Assembly: GCF_026339935.1 (NCBI RefSeq)
Contig: NZ_JAPEPX010000001.1
Location: forward strand, 1,470,501 to 1,534,500
Source of the DNA: Streptomyces sp. NBC_01551
Lineage (GTDB): Bacteria > Actinomycetota > Actinomycetes > Streptomycetales > Streptomycetaceae
Direction of reading: 5' to 3'
DNA length: 64,000 bases
Part shown: piece by piece, positions 56,152-64,000 of the stretch
Numbering within the stretch: the stretch's first letter is position 1
Layout: each line of letters begins with the position of its first letter
The notes under the pieces: generated by a model
What the model was told of the DNA's origin: nothing
Databases searched by the model: none
Seen by the model: only the letters and a program-made list of their open reading frames with translations
Position numbers and translations under genes: made by a program

Positions 56152-59100
56152 CTATCCGGCCAGGCAGGACGGCCCGAGGAGCACCTTCAGGTCGCCGAAC
56201 AGCGCCGGGTCGGGCTGTACCCGGTGCCGGTCGAGCCGCAGCACGGTCGTGGTCCGCGGCCCCTGGAGCTTGATCCGCACCTCGGTGTTGCCCTTGTGGT
56301 GGCGCAGGATCTCGCCCAGACGGGTCACCATCGGCGGAGTGACCTTGACGGTCGGGATGGTGAGCACCACCGGGGCGTTCGTACCGGCCGACGAGAGGTC
56401 GGGGACCATCATCTCCATGGCGACCAGCCGGGGCACGTCCTCGCGCTTGTCGAGGCGGCCCTTGACGAACACGACGGTGTCCTCGACCAGCTGCGTCGAG
56501 ACGAGCTGGTAGGTCGCCGGGAAGAACATGCACTCGATGGAACCGGCCAGGTCCTCGACGGTGGCGATGGCCCAGGCGTTGCCCTGCTTGGTCATCTTGC
56601 GCTGGAGGCCGGAGATGATGCCGCCGATGGTGACGACCGCACCGTCGGAGTGCTCGCCTCCGGTGAGCTGGGAGATGCCGGCGTCCGTCTTGTCGGAGAG
56701 CACGTGCTCCAGGCCGAACAGCGGGTGGTCGGAGACGTACAGGCCGAGCATCTCGCGCTCCTGGGCGAGCAGGTAGGACTTCTCCCACTCCACGTCCGAG
56801 AACTCGACGTCGAGCCCGAAGCCCGGCTCGTCACCGCCGCCCTCGTCGCCCATGCCGCCGAAGAGGTCGAACTGTCCCTCGGCCTCCTTGCGCTTGACCG
56901 CGACCACGTTGTCGATCATCGGCTCGTGGTGGGCGACCAGGCCCTTGCGGGTGTGGCCCATCTCGTCGAAGGCGCCGGCCTTGATCAGCGACTCGACGGT
57001 CCGCTTGTTGCAGACCACGGCCTCGACCTTGTCGAGGAAGTCGGGGAAGGTGGAGTACTTCCCCTTGGCCTTCCTCGTCTTGATGATCGAGTCCACGACG
57101 TTCGCGCCGACGTTGCGGACGGCGGTGAGGCCGAAGAGGATCACGTCGTCGCCCTGGGCGGCGAAGTTCGGCTCCGACTCGTTCACGTTCGGCGGGAGCA
57201 CCTTGATGCCCATGCGGCGGCACTCGTTCAGGTAGATCGCGGACTTGTCCTTGTCGTCCTTGACCGAGGTGAGCAGCCCCGCCATGTACTCGGCGGGGAA
57301 GTTCGCCTTGAGGTACGCCGTCCAGTACGAGACCAGGCCGTACGCGGCCGAGTGCGCCTTGTTGAAGGCGTAGCCGGCGAAGGGGACCAGGACGTCCCAC
57401 AGGGCCTGGATGGCCTGGTCGGTGTACCCGTTCTTGCGGGCACCCTCCTGGAAGATGGTGAAGTTCTTCGCCAGCTCCTCGGGCTTCTTCTTGCCCATCA
57501 CGCGGCGCAGGATGTCGGCCTCGCCGAGCGAGTACCCGGCGATGATCTGGGCGGCCTTCTGCACCTGCTCCTGGTACACGATCAGGCCGTAGGTGACCGC
57601 GAGCACCTCTTCGAGGGGCTTCTCCAGATCCGGGTGGATCGGGGTGATCTCCTGCTGCTTGTTCTTGCGCAGGGCGTAGTTCGTGTGCGAGTTCATGCCC
57701 ATCGGGCCCGGCCGGTACAGGGCCGAGACGGCGGAGATGTCCTCGAAGTTGTCGGGCTTCATCAGGCGCAGCAGGGAGCGCATGGGCCCGCCGTCGAACT
57801 GGAAGACGCCGAGGGTGTCGCCGCGGCCGAGCAGTTCGAAGGTCTTGGGGTCGTCGAGCGGGAGGGCGAGGAGATCGATGTCGATCCCCTTGTTCGCCTT
57901 CACCATCTTGACGGCGTCGTCCATGATCGTGAGGTTGCGCAGGCCCAGGAAGTCCATCTTCAGCAGGCCGAGCGACTCGCAGCTCGGGTAGTCCCACTGC
58001 GTGATGGTCACCTGGTCCGTGTGCCGGACCCAGACGGGCACGTGGTCGGTGATCGTCTCGCTGGACATGATCACGCCGGCGGCGTGCACGCCCATCTGGC
58101 GGACCAGGCCCTCGACGCCGCGGGCGGTGTCGATGACCTTCTTGACGTCCGGCTCGTTCTCGTACATCCCGCGGATCTCGCCGGCCTCGCCGTAGCGGGG
58201 GTGCTGCGGGTCGAGGATGCCGGAGAGCGGGATGCCCTTGCCGAGGACGTCGGCGGGCATGGCCTTGGTGAGCCGGTCGCCCATGGCGTACGGGTAGCCC
58301 AGGACGCGGGCGGAGTCCTTGATCGCGTTCTTGGCCTTGATGGTGCCGTAGGTGCCGATCATGGCCACCTTGTCCTGGCCGTACTTCTCGGTGACGTACC
58401 GGATCACCTCGACGCGCCGACGCTCGTCGAAGTCGATGTCGACATCGGGCATGGAGACGCGCTCGGGGTTCAGGAACCGCTCGAAGATCAGGCCGTGGGT
58501 GAGCGGGTCTAGGTCGGTGATGCCCATGGCGTAGGCGACGATCGAGCCGGCCGCGGAGCCTCGGCCGGGGCCGACCGCGATGCCCTGGTTCTTGGCCCAC
58601 ATGATGAAGTCGGCGACCACGAGGAAGTAGCCGGGGAAGCCCATCGAGATGATCGTGTCCATCTCGTACTCGGCCTGCTTCATCCGGTCGTCCGGGATGC
58701 CCCCGGGGTAGCGGCGGTGCATGCCGCGCATGGTCTCCTCGCGGAACCAGCTGACCTCGGTGTGACCCTCCGGGATGTCGAACTTCGGCATCAGGTTCCG
58801 GAACTTGAACATGCCCTCGGTGTCGATCTGGTCCGCGACCAGCTTCGTGTTGGCGCAGCCCTCCTGCCAGGCGTCCGAGGAGTCGATGGCGTACATCTCG
58901 TCCGTGGACTTCAGGTAGTAGCCGGTGCCGTCGAAGCGGAAGCGGTCCGGGTCCGAGAGGTTCTTGCCGGTCTGGATGCAGAGCAGGGCGTCGTGGGCGG
59001 TGGCCTCGCTCGCGTAGGTGTAGTGCGAGTCGTTGGTCACCAGCGGCGGGATGCCGAGCTTCTTGCCGATCTCCAGCAGCCCGTCGCGGACCCGGCGCTC

Positions 59101-59694
59101 GATCTCGATGCCGTGGTCCATCAGCTCCAGGAAGTACCGGTCCTTGCCGAAGATGTCCTGGTACTCGGAGGCCGATTTCAGGGCCTCGTCGAACTGGCCG
59201 AGGCGCAGCCTGGTCTGGAGCTCGCCGGAGGGGCAGCCGGTGGAGGCGATGAGCCCCTCGGACCACTGGCTGATGGTCTCCTTGTCCATGCGCGGCCACT
59301 TCGTGAGCCAGCCCTCGGCATACGCGTCGGAGGACAGCCGGAAGAGGTTGTGCAGGCCGGTGGCGTTCGCCGCCCAGATCGTCTTGTGCGTGTAACCGCC
59401 GGAGCCGGAGACGTCGTCCCGCTTCTGGTGGGGCTGGCCCCACTGGATGCGCCGCTTGTTGCGCCGGGACTCGGGGGCGACGTACGCCTCGATGCCGATG
59501 ATCGGCGTGACGCCCGACTTCTGGGCGGTGTGGAAGAAGTCATAGGCGCCGTGCAGGTTGCCGTGGTCGGACATGGCGATGTGCGTCATGCCCATCTCGT
59601 TGCACGCGTTGAACATGTCCTTCAGCCGCGCGGCACCGTCCAGCAGCGAGTACTGGGTGTGGACGTGCAGGTGCGTGAACGGCGTCTTGGTCAC
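56152..59694 (-). CDS. dnaE: DNA polymerase III subunit alpha
   Basis: 1180 aa, the DnaE1-type replicative polymerase. The N-terminal PHP domain has HLHVHTQYSLLDGA and SDHGNLHG. The catalytic palm carries the acidic pair in PDVDIDFDERRR and a third Asp region later; GPGRGSAAGS is the nucleotide loop. A helix-hairpin-helix and an OB-fold (VVTIGGIISGLQRKMTKQGN) follow. The GTG at 59694 has GGAGG 9 nt upstream and starts the family N-terminus TKTPFTHLHVH. The frame upstream to 59769 is not conserved in character. Confidence 0.97.
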   Translation of the reverse strand: MTKTPFTHLHVHTQYSLLDGAARLKDMFNACNEMGMTHIAMSDHGNLHGAYDFFHTAQKSGVTPIIGIEAYVAPESRRNKRRIQWGQPHQKRDDVSGSGGYTHKTIWAANATGLHNLFRLSSDAYAEGWLTKWPRMDKETISQWSEGLIASTGCPSGELQTRLRLGQFDEALKSASEYQDIFGKDRYFLELMDHGIEIERRVRDGLLEIGKKLGIPPLVTNDSHYTYASEATAHDALLCIQTGKNLSDPDRFRFDGTGYYLKSTDEMYAIDSSDAWQEGCANTKLVADQIDTEGMFKFRNLMPKFDIPEGHTEVSWFREETMRGMHRRYPGGIPDDRMKQAEYEMDTIISMGFPGYFLVVADFIMWAKNQGIAVGPGRGSAAGSIVAYAMGITDLDPLTHGLIFERFLNPERVSMPDVDIDFDERRRVEVIRYVTEKYGQDKVAMIGTYGTIKAKNAIKDSARVLGYPYAMGDRLTKAMPADVLGKGIPLSGILDPQHPRYGEAGEIRGMYENEPDVKKVIDTARGVEGLVRQMGVHAAGVIMSSETITDHVPVWVRHTDQVTITQWDYPSCESLGLLKMDFLGLRNLTIMDDAVKMVKANKGIDIDLLALPLDDPKTFELLGRGDTLGVFQFDGGPMRSLLRLMKPDNFEDISAVSALYRPGPMGMNSHTNYALRKNKQQEITPIHPDLEKPLEEVLAVTYGLIVYQEQVQKAAQIIAGYSLGEADILRRVMGKKKPEELAKNFTIFQEGARKNGYTDQAIQALWDVLVPFAGYAFNKAHSAAYGLVSYWTAYLKANFPAEYMAGLLTSVKDDKDKSAIYLNECRRMGIKVLPPNVNESEPNFAAQGDDVILFGLTAVRNVGANVVDSIIKTRKAKGKYSTFPDFLDKVEAVVCNKRTVESLIKAGAFDEMGHTRKGLVAHHEPMIDNVVAVKRKEAEGQFDLFGGMGDEGGGDEPGFGLDVEFSDVEWEKSYLLAQEREMLGLYVSDHPLFGLEHVLSDKTDAGISQLTGGEHSDGAVVTIGGIISGLQRKMTKQGNAWAIATVEDLAGSIECMFFPATYQLVSTQLVEDTVVFVKGRLDKREDVPRLVAMEMMVPDLSSAGTNAPVVLTIPTVKVTPPMVTRLGEILRHHKGNTEVRIKLQGPRTTTVLRLDRHRVQPDPALFGDLKVLLGPSCLAG

Positions 59695-59862
59695 GGTGGG
59701 AGTCCTCCGGCGGGGAGAGAGGGGGGCAGCCCCGAAGTCTACGTCTCCCGACTGACAGAAACCGGGCACGGACGGGTACGGTCAACCGTTGCAGACCCAA
59801 GGACACCTGTCCGGAAACCGGTCAGCCAGAGATCCAGCCAGCGCCACCAGGAGGCACCCGCC

Positions 59863-61218
59863 ATGGCGGTTCCCGAGACGTCGAACGAGCAGCGCGCCGA
59901 ACAGATACTCGATGTGTTCAGCACCGCTTTCGGTGAGCTGTTCGCCGCCGACCCCGCTGCCTTCCAGGTCAAATTCCGGAAGATGGCGGCCTCCGCGTTC
60001 GCCTTCTACCGGGGTACGGCCTGCCTGTTCTACGCCGACCTGGAGCACGACCGGCACGGCGGCCCCTACCTGGACGAGCGGACCGGCCGGGTCTGGATCC
60101 ACGGCGATCTGCACGCCGAGAACTTCGGCACGTACATGGACTCCAACGGCCGGCTGATCTTCAACGTCAACGACTTCGACGAGGCCTACGTCGGCCCCTT
60201 CACCTGGGACCTCAAGCGCTTCGCCGCGTCGGTCGCCCTGATCGGCTACACCAAGGCCCTCAGCGACGAGCAGATCAGCGAGCTCGTGCGGATCTACGCG
60301 GGCGCCTACCGGGAGCGGATCCACGCCCTGGCGACCGGCGCCAAGCACGAGGAGGTGCCCTCCTTCACCCTGGACACCGCCGAGGGCCCGCTGCTGACGG
60401 CCCTGCGCTCCGCGCGCTCGCGCACCCGCTTCAGCCTCCTGGACTCGATGACGGAGATACGGGACTACGAGCGCCGCTTCGCGTCCGGTGGCGGCGCCAT
60501 CGAGCTGGACGCGGCGACCCGCTACAAGGTGCTGGCCGCCTTCGACGGCTACCTGGAGACCCTGCCCGAGGAGTCGCTGGTGCGCCCCGACTCGTACCGG
60601 GTCAAGGACGTGGTGGGCCGCCGGGGCATCGGGATCGGCTCGGCCGGCCTGCCCTCGTACAACATCCTGCTGGAGGGGCACAGCGACGCCCTGGAGAACG
60701 ACGTCGTGATCTACCTCAAGCAGGCGCAGACCCCGGCGGTGTCCCGGCACATCACCGACCGGGCGGTGCGCGAGTACTTCCAGCACGAGGGACACCGCAC
60801 GGTGATCTCCCAGCGGGCCCTGCAGGCGCACGCGGACCCGTGGCTGGGCTGGACGGAGCTGGACGGCTCCGGGCAGCTGGTGGCCGAGGTCTCCCCGTAC
60901 GCGGTGGACCTGGACTGGTCGGATCTGGACGACCCCGAGGAGATAGCGGCCGTGGTCGCGGACCTGGGCCGGGCGACGGCGACGATGCACGGCGCGGCCG
61001 ACGCGGCGGAGAGCGGCCAGACCCTGGTCCCGTTCTCCACCGAGCGGGCCATCGACGCGGCGATCGCGGCCGACGAGGAGGGCTTCGCGGAGCTGCTCGT
61101 GGACTTCGCCCACGCCTACGGGGCCCGGGCGCGCGCCGACCACCAGATCTTCGTGGACCTGTTCCGCAACGGTCGCATCATGAACGAGCGGGGCGTGAAC
61201 GAGCGGGCCATGGCGTAA
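59863..61218 (+). CDS. DUF2252 family protein (kinase-like fold)
   Basis: 451 aa. RGTACLFYADLEHD, then VWIHGDLHAENFGTYMDS and IFNVNDFDEAYVGPFTWDLK define DUF2252, distantly similar to the catalytic loop and DFD of aminoglycoside phosphotransferase-like kinases. YLKQAQTPA and QRALQAHADPWLGW follow. The substrate is unknown. AGGAGG precedes the ATG at 59863. It is divergent from dnaE across 168 bp. A hairpin follows the stop. Confidence 0.85.
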   Translation: MAVPETSNEQRAEQILDVFSTAFGELFAADPAAFQVKFRKMAASAFAFYRGTACLFYADLEHDRHGGPYLDERTGRVWIHGDLHAENFGTYMDSNGRLIFNVNDFDEAYVGPFTWDLKRFAASVALIGYTKALSDEQISELVRIYAGAYRERIHALATGAKHEEVPSFTLDTAEGPLLTALRSARSRTRFSLLDSMTEIRDYERRFASGGGAIELDAATRYKVLAAFDGYLETLPEESLVRPDSYRVKDVVGRRGIGIGSAGLPSYNILLEGHSDALENDVVIYLKQAQTPAVSRHITDRAVREYFQHEGHRTVISQRALQAHADPWLGWTELDGSGQLVAEVSPYAVDLDWSDLDDPEEIAAVVADLGRATATMHGAADAAESGQTLVPFSTERAIDAAIAADEEGFAELLVDFAHAYGARARADHQIFVDLFRNGRIMNERGVNERAMA

Positions 61219-61229
61219 ATCCATGGCCG

Positions 61230-61249
61230 TCCGGGCCCCAGGGCCCGGA
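61230..61249 (+). terminator. hairpin after the DUF2252 gene
   Basis: TCCGGGCCC and GGGCCCGGA form a perfect 9-bp stem with loop CA, 11 nt after the stop codon. Confidence 0.6.
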
Positions 61250-61279
61250 TTCACAGGGAGTCATGGCACACTCGCGGCG

Positions 61280-61960
61280 ATGGACATATCAGCTGTAGGG
61301 CTTCGAGGGCTGCGGGCCGCGCTGTTCAGCGCGCTCGTCGTGCTGCTCTCGGCCGGCTCCCACGTGCTGATGTCACGGGCCCCGCTGCCGCCCTCGCTGG
61401 TGGCCGGGGCCTTCGCCGGGGTGTTCCTGATCGCCTACGCCCTGGCGGGCCGGGAGCGGGGCTTCGCCCCGATCGCCGGGTTGCTGGTGCCGCTGGAGCT
61501 GGCGGCCGACACCGTCTTCACCGCCGGGCAGCACCTCTGCTACGGCCCCGCGGGCGGTCCGGTCTCCGGCCCGCTGCGCGCCCTGGGCCTGGAGGAGCTG
61601 TGCGGCGGGACCCCACTGGGCGGCCCGCTGACGGCGCGGGCGGGCGGACCGGCGGCCGCGCTGGCGGTCGAGCCCGGGCCGTGGACCCCCTGGCTGCTGC
61701 TGGGGGCGCACGTCTCGGTCGGCCTGCTCGCCGCGGTGTGGCTGCGGCACGGGGAGCGCGCGCTGGGCCGGCTGGTGCGGGCGGTCGCCGCCTTCGCCTT
61801 CCGGCCGCTGCTGCTGGTGGCCGCCTCGGCGGCGGTCGTGGGGCCGGCGCGGCGGGCGCCGCGGCCGGTCCGCTCGGGCGCGGGGGCCCGTACCCGGTTC
61901 CCCGCGCACTCCGTGGGACGGCGGGGACCTCCCGTACGCGGCGCTCTCGCGAGCGCCTGA
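61280..61960 (+). CDS. membrane protein, unknown function
   Basis: 226 aa with about five hydrophobic segments, including ALFSALVVLLSAGSHVL, SLVAGAFAGVFLIAYALAG, PIAGLLVPLELAADTVF, PWLLLGAHVSVGLLAAVWL and LLLVAASAAVVG. The tail is Arg/Pro-rich. No known family recognised. The ATG at 61280 has no ribosome site of its own; CACACT 7 nt upstream could serve a leaderless start, and a tiny frame at 61263-61298 overlaps it. Confidence 0.65.
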   Translation: MDISAVGLRGLRAALFSALVVLLSAGSHVLMSRAPLPPSLVAGAFAGVFLIAYALAGRERGFAPIAGLLVPLELAADTVFTAGQHLCYGPAGGPVSGPLRALGLEELCGGTPLGGPLTARAGGPAAALAVEPGPWTPWLLLGAHVSVGLLAAVWLRHGERALGRLVRAVAAFAFRPLLLVAASAAVVGPARRAPRPVRSGAGARTRFPAHSVGRRGPPVRGALASA

Positions 61961-62008
61961 GACGCGTACGTACGGCAGTCCCCCCTCTTTCACTTCACGG
62001 AGATCAGC

Positions 62009-62803
62009 ATGAGTTCACGCAACAGCCAGGCGAACAAGGCGGCGGCCCGCGAGAAGCTGCGCGCCGAGCGCGAGCGGCAGGCCAAGAAGGACCGGGTGCG
62101 CCGCCAGGTCGTCGTGGCCGGCGCGGGCGTCCTCCTCCTGGCCGTGGTCGGCGGCATCGCCTACTTCGTCAAGCAGGCCAACGAGCCCACCTACTGGGAG
62201 AAGGCCGCGAAGGCCGAGCTGGTCAAGCCGAAGAACACCACGGGCGACGACGGCACCACCGTCGTGATCGGCAAGGCCGACGCGAAGAAGACCCTGGAGC
62301 TGTACGAGGACTCGCGCTGCCCGGCGTGCGCGGGCTTCGAGCAGGCGGTGGGCGAGCAGGTCAAGAAGGACGTCGGCGAGGGCAAGTACAAGCTCCAGTA
62401 CGTCGGCGCGACCTTCATCGACAACGCCGCCAAGGGCGAGGGCTCGAAGAACGCGCTGAGCGCGCTGGGCGCGGCGCTGAACGTCAGCCCGGAGGCCTTC
62501 CTCGAATACAAGGCCGCCCTGTACTCCAAGGAGCTGCACCCCGAGGAGACGGTCGACAGCTTCGCCAAGGACGACTACCTCATCAAGGTCGCGGACACCG
62601 TCCCGGCGCTGAAGGGGAACGCCGAGTTCAAGAAGGCCGTCGAGGACGGCACGTACGACCGGTGGGCGATGGAGATGTCGAAGGCCTTCGAGAAGTCCGG
62701 GGTGACGGGCACTCCGACGCTGAAGATGGACGGCAAGAAGATCGAGACCCCGTCGAGCGCGCAGGACTACACGGCGAAGCTCGACGCGGCCCTCAAGGGC
62801 TGA
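62009..62803 (+). CDS. membrane-anchored DsbA/thioredoxin-fold protein, second copy
   Basis: 264 aa. A charged N-terminus is followed by one anchor (about 33-53) and a thioredoxin domain with Cys104-Pro-Ala-Cys107 and the cis-Pro loop VTGTPTLKMDGK. Layout and motifs are shared with the protein at 34090-35010, though the linker and tail differ and this one lacks the low-complexity C-terminus. ATG at 62009 follows ACGGAGA. It lies just after the membrane protein gene and may share its transcript. Two terminator hairpins follow. Confidence 0.85.
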   Translation: MSSRNSQANKAAAREKLRAERERQAKKDRVRRQVVVAGAGVLLLAVVGGIAYFVKQANEPTYWEKAAKAELVKPKNTTGDDGTTVVIGKADAKKTLELYEDSRCPACAGFEQAVGEQVKKDVGEGKYKLQYVGATFIDNAAKGEGSKNALSALGAALNVSPEAFLEYKAALYSKELHPEETVDSFAKDDYLIKVADTVPALKGNAEFKKAVEDGTYDRWAMEMSKAFEKSGVTGTPTLKMDGKKIETPSSAQDYTAKLDAALKG

Positions 62804-62818
62804 CCGGATCCGGATCCT

Positions 62819-62890
62819 GACGGTCCGCCAAGGACCGTCTTCCGGCCACCGCTTCACGGGCGGGCGAACTCTCAGAGTTCGCCCGCCCGT
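62819..62890 (+). terminator. tandem terminators after the DsbA-like gene
   Basis: First hairpin: GACGGTCC-GCCAA-GGACCGTC (62819-62839). Second: a perfect arm of 17 bp, 62856-62872 with 62874-62890 (core GGGCGGGCGAACTC), followed by TTGCTTT. Confidence 0.85.
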
Positions 62891-62903
62891 TGCTTTCCAG
62901 GGA

Positions 62904-62923
62904 TATACCCGCGGTTATACCCG
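62904..62923 (+). promoter_or_regulatory. TATACCCG direct repeat in the phoD promoter
   Basis: TATACCCG occurs at 62904-62911 and 62916-62923, a 12-bp period, just before phoD. PhoP boxes are direct repeats of 11-bp units with a CACC-like core, so this is only a weak candidate for phosphate control. Confidence 0.35.
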
Positions 62924-62941
62924 GCAGTAATATCATCGCCC

Positions 62942-64000
62942 GTGACCAGTCATCTCTCCTCTGTTTCGGCCACCGCGGCAACTCCGCGCCGCCGTACGGT
63001 CGTCCTGGCCGCCGCGGCCACGGCCGCCCTGGCCCCGCTCTCCGCACTGGGCGCCTCGGCCGCCCACGCGGCGGACGCCACCGCCCCCGCCTTCCTGCAC
63101 GGCGTCGCCTCCGGCGACCCGCTGCCCGACGGAATCCTGCTGTGGACCCGCGTCACCCCGGTCCCGGAGGCCGCGCCCGGCTCCGGCCTCGGCCCGGACA
63201 CCGAGGTGACCTGGGAGATATCCGAGGACAAGGCCTTCTCCCGGGTCGTCGCACGCGGTTCGGTGACCGCGACCGCGGCCGCCGACCACACGGTCAAGGC
63301 GGACGTGCGCGGGCTGCGCCCGCAGACCCCGTACTGGTACCGGTTCACCGCGGGCGCCACCGTCTCCCCGGCCGGGCGCACCCTGACCGCCCCGGCCCAC
63401 GACGTGAGCACCGCCGGGATCCGGTTCGGCGTGGTCTCCTGCGCCAACTGGGAGGCCGGCTACTTCTCCGCCTACCGCCACCTCGCCGCGCGCGGCGACC
63501 TGACCGCGATCCTGCACCTGGGCGACTACATCTACGAGTACCAGAGCGGGGGTTACCCGGAGGCGAAGTACGTCGTACGCCAGCACGAGCCGAAGCACGA
63601 GATCGTCTCGCTGGCCGACTACCGCACGCGCCACGGCAAGTACAAGACGGACGCCGACCTCCAGGCGGTGCACGCGGCCCATCCCGTCATCGCCATCTGG
63701 GACGACCACGAGTTCGCCAACGACACCTGGGCGGGCGGGGCGGAGAACCACACCCCGGGCGCCGAGGGCGAGTGGGCGGCCCGCGCGGCCGCCGCCAAGC
63801 AGGCGTACTTCGAGTGGATGCCGGTCCGCCCCTCCGTCGCCGGCACCGTCTACCGGCGGCTGCGCTTCGGCACCCTCGCCGACCTGCACCTGCTGGACCT
63901 GCGCAGCTTCCGCTCGCAGCAGGTCAAGGTCGGCAGCGGCTCGGTGGACGACCCGGAGCGCACCATCACCGGGCGCGCCCAGCTGGACTGGCTCAAGTCG
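62942..64000 (+). CDS. phoD: alkaline phosphatase D, 3' end cut off
   Basis: 353 residues are visible and the window ends before the stop; the family is usually about 520-560 aa. The N-terminus [19 protein letters not shown] is a twin-arginine signal with an AHA-type cleavage site near residue 42. A fibronectin-like region ([31 protein letters not shown]) precedes the metallophosphatase core: [25 protein letters not shown] and [17 protein letters not shown]. PhoD is exported by Tat and releases phosphate from phosphodiesters and monoesters. GTG at 62942 starts it. Normally induced by phosphate limitation through PhoP. Confidence 0.93.
   Translation, partial: MTSHLSSVSATAATPRRRTVVLAAAATAALAPLSALGASAAHAADATAPAFLHGVASGDPLPDGILLWTRVTPVPEAAPGSGLGPDTEVTWEISEDKAFSRVVARGSVTATAAADHTVKADVRGLRPQTPYWYRFTAGATVSPAGRTLTAPAHDVSTAGIRFGVVSCANWEAGYFSAYRHLAARGDLTAILHLGDYIYEYQSGGYPEAKYVVRQHEPKHEIVSLADYRTRHGKYKTDADLQAVHAAHPVIAIWDDHEFANDTWAGGAENHTPGAEGEWAARAAAAKQAYFEWMPVRPSVAGTVYRRLRFGTLADLHLLDLRSFRSQQVKVGSGSVDDPERTITGRAQLDWLKS

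Noticed and set aside
56146..58512. Plus-strand frame of about 790 codons
   Set aside because: Antisense shadow of dnaE, without ribosome site or motifs.

Overview
The window looks like a stretch of Streptomyces chromosome. It is very GC-rich throughout, with GTG and TTG starts, ATGA/GTGA-type gene overlaps, leaderless starts with a TANNNT box 6-7 nt ahead of the start codon, and gene families typical of streptomycetes (LAL regulators, an HGxxPAAW protein, PriA, TrpM). From memory, the order gltD-gltB, VIT, ADP-ribosylglycohydrolases, lgt, trp, his, dnaE, phoD matches the S. coelicolor core around SCO2025-SCO2068. I saw no prophage, IS element or CRISPR array.

Layout. 1-4.7 kb: a steroid-type catabolic block with a thiolase (cut by the window edge), a KstR2-like TetR repressor and an IpdF-like SDR, divergent from two coupled acyl-CoA dehydrogenases. 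A KstR2-type operator lies between the two arms. 4.7-11.1 kb: a methyltransferase, small proteins, a tRNA-like element, a hydroxysteroid-dehydrogenase-like SDR divergent from a PadR regulator, and vWA, PPOX-fold, DUF1906 and lipoprotein genes. 11.2-14.3 kb: a large LAL regulator with an in-frame minisatellite. 14.3-16.25 kb: an anti-sigma-type ATPase, a UTRA protein without DNA-binding domain and a GntR/UTRA regulator, bracketed by two nearly identical 50-bp hairpin repeats. 16.3-22.4 kb: gltD and gltB (NADPH glutamate synthase) behind a GlnR-like box.

22.7-32.1 kb: a VIT-family Fe/Mn transporter diverges from a seven-gene, fully overlapping operon. It holds four ADP-ribosylglycohydrolase-family proteins with different degrees of active-site conservation, a ribokinase-like kinase, a family III CoA-transferase and a CitE/HpcH-type lyase. 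This is the best candidate for an undescribed system: the gene set suggests release of a ribosyl group, phosphorylation of the sugar, and CoA-dependent cleavage of an organic acid, but the substrate is unknown.

32.3-42.1 kb: a DUF1453 membrane protein, lgt, a DsbA-like protein, trpC-trpM-trpB-trpA, small membrane proteins, trpE and hisI. 43-48.7 kb: hisD-hisC-hisB-(55-aa membrane protein)-hisH-priA-RidA-hisF. There is no trpF; PriA (HisA/TrpF) can supply that step and so links the histidine and tryptophan pathways. 48.8-64 kb: a beta-helix membrane protein, a LON-domain protein, a YbaK deacylase, an ABC exporter, a NYN nuclease, a 54-aa basic protein, dnaE, a DUF2252 protein, a second DsbA-like protein and the start of phoD, cut by the right edge.

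Coordinates come from reading frames and start-site inspection by eye. Family names rest on recognised motifs, not on database searches.
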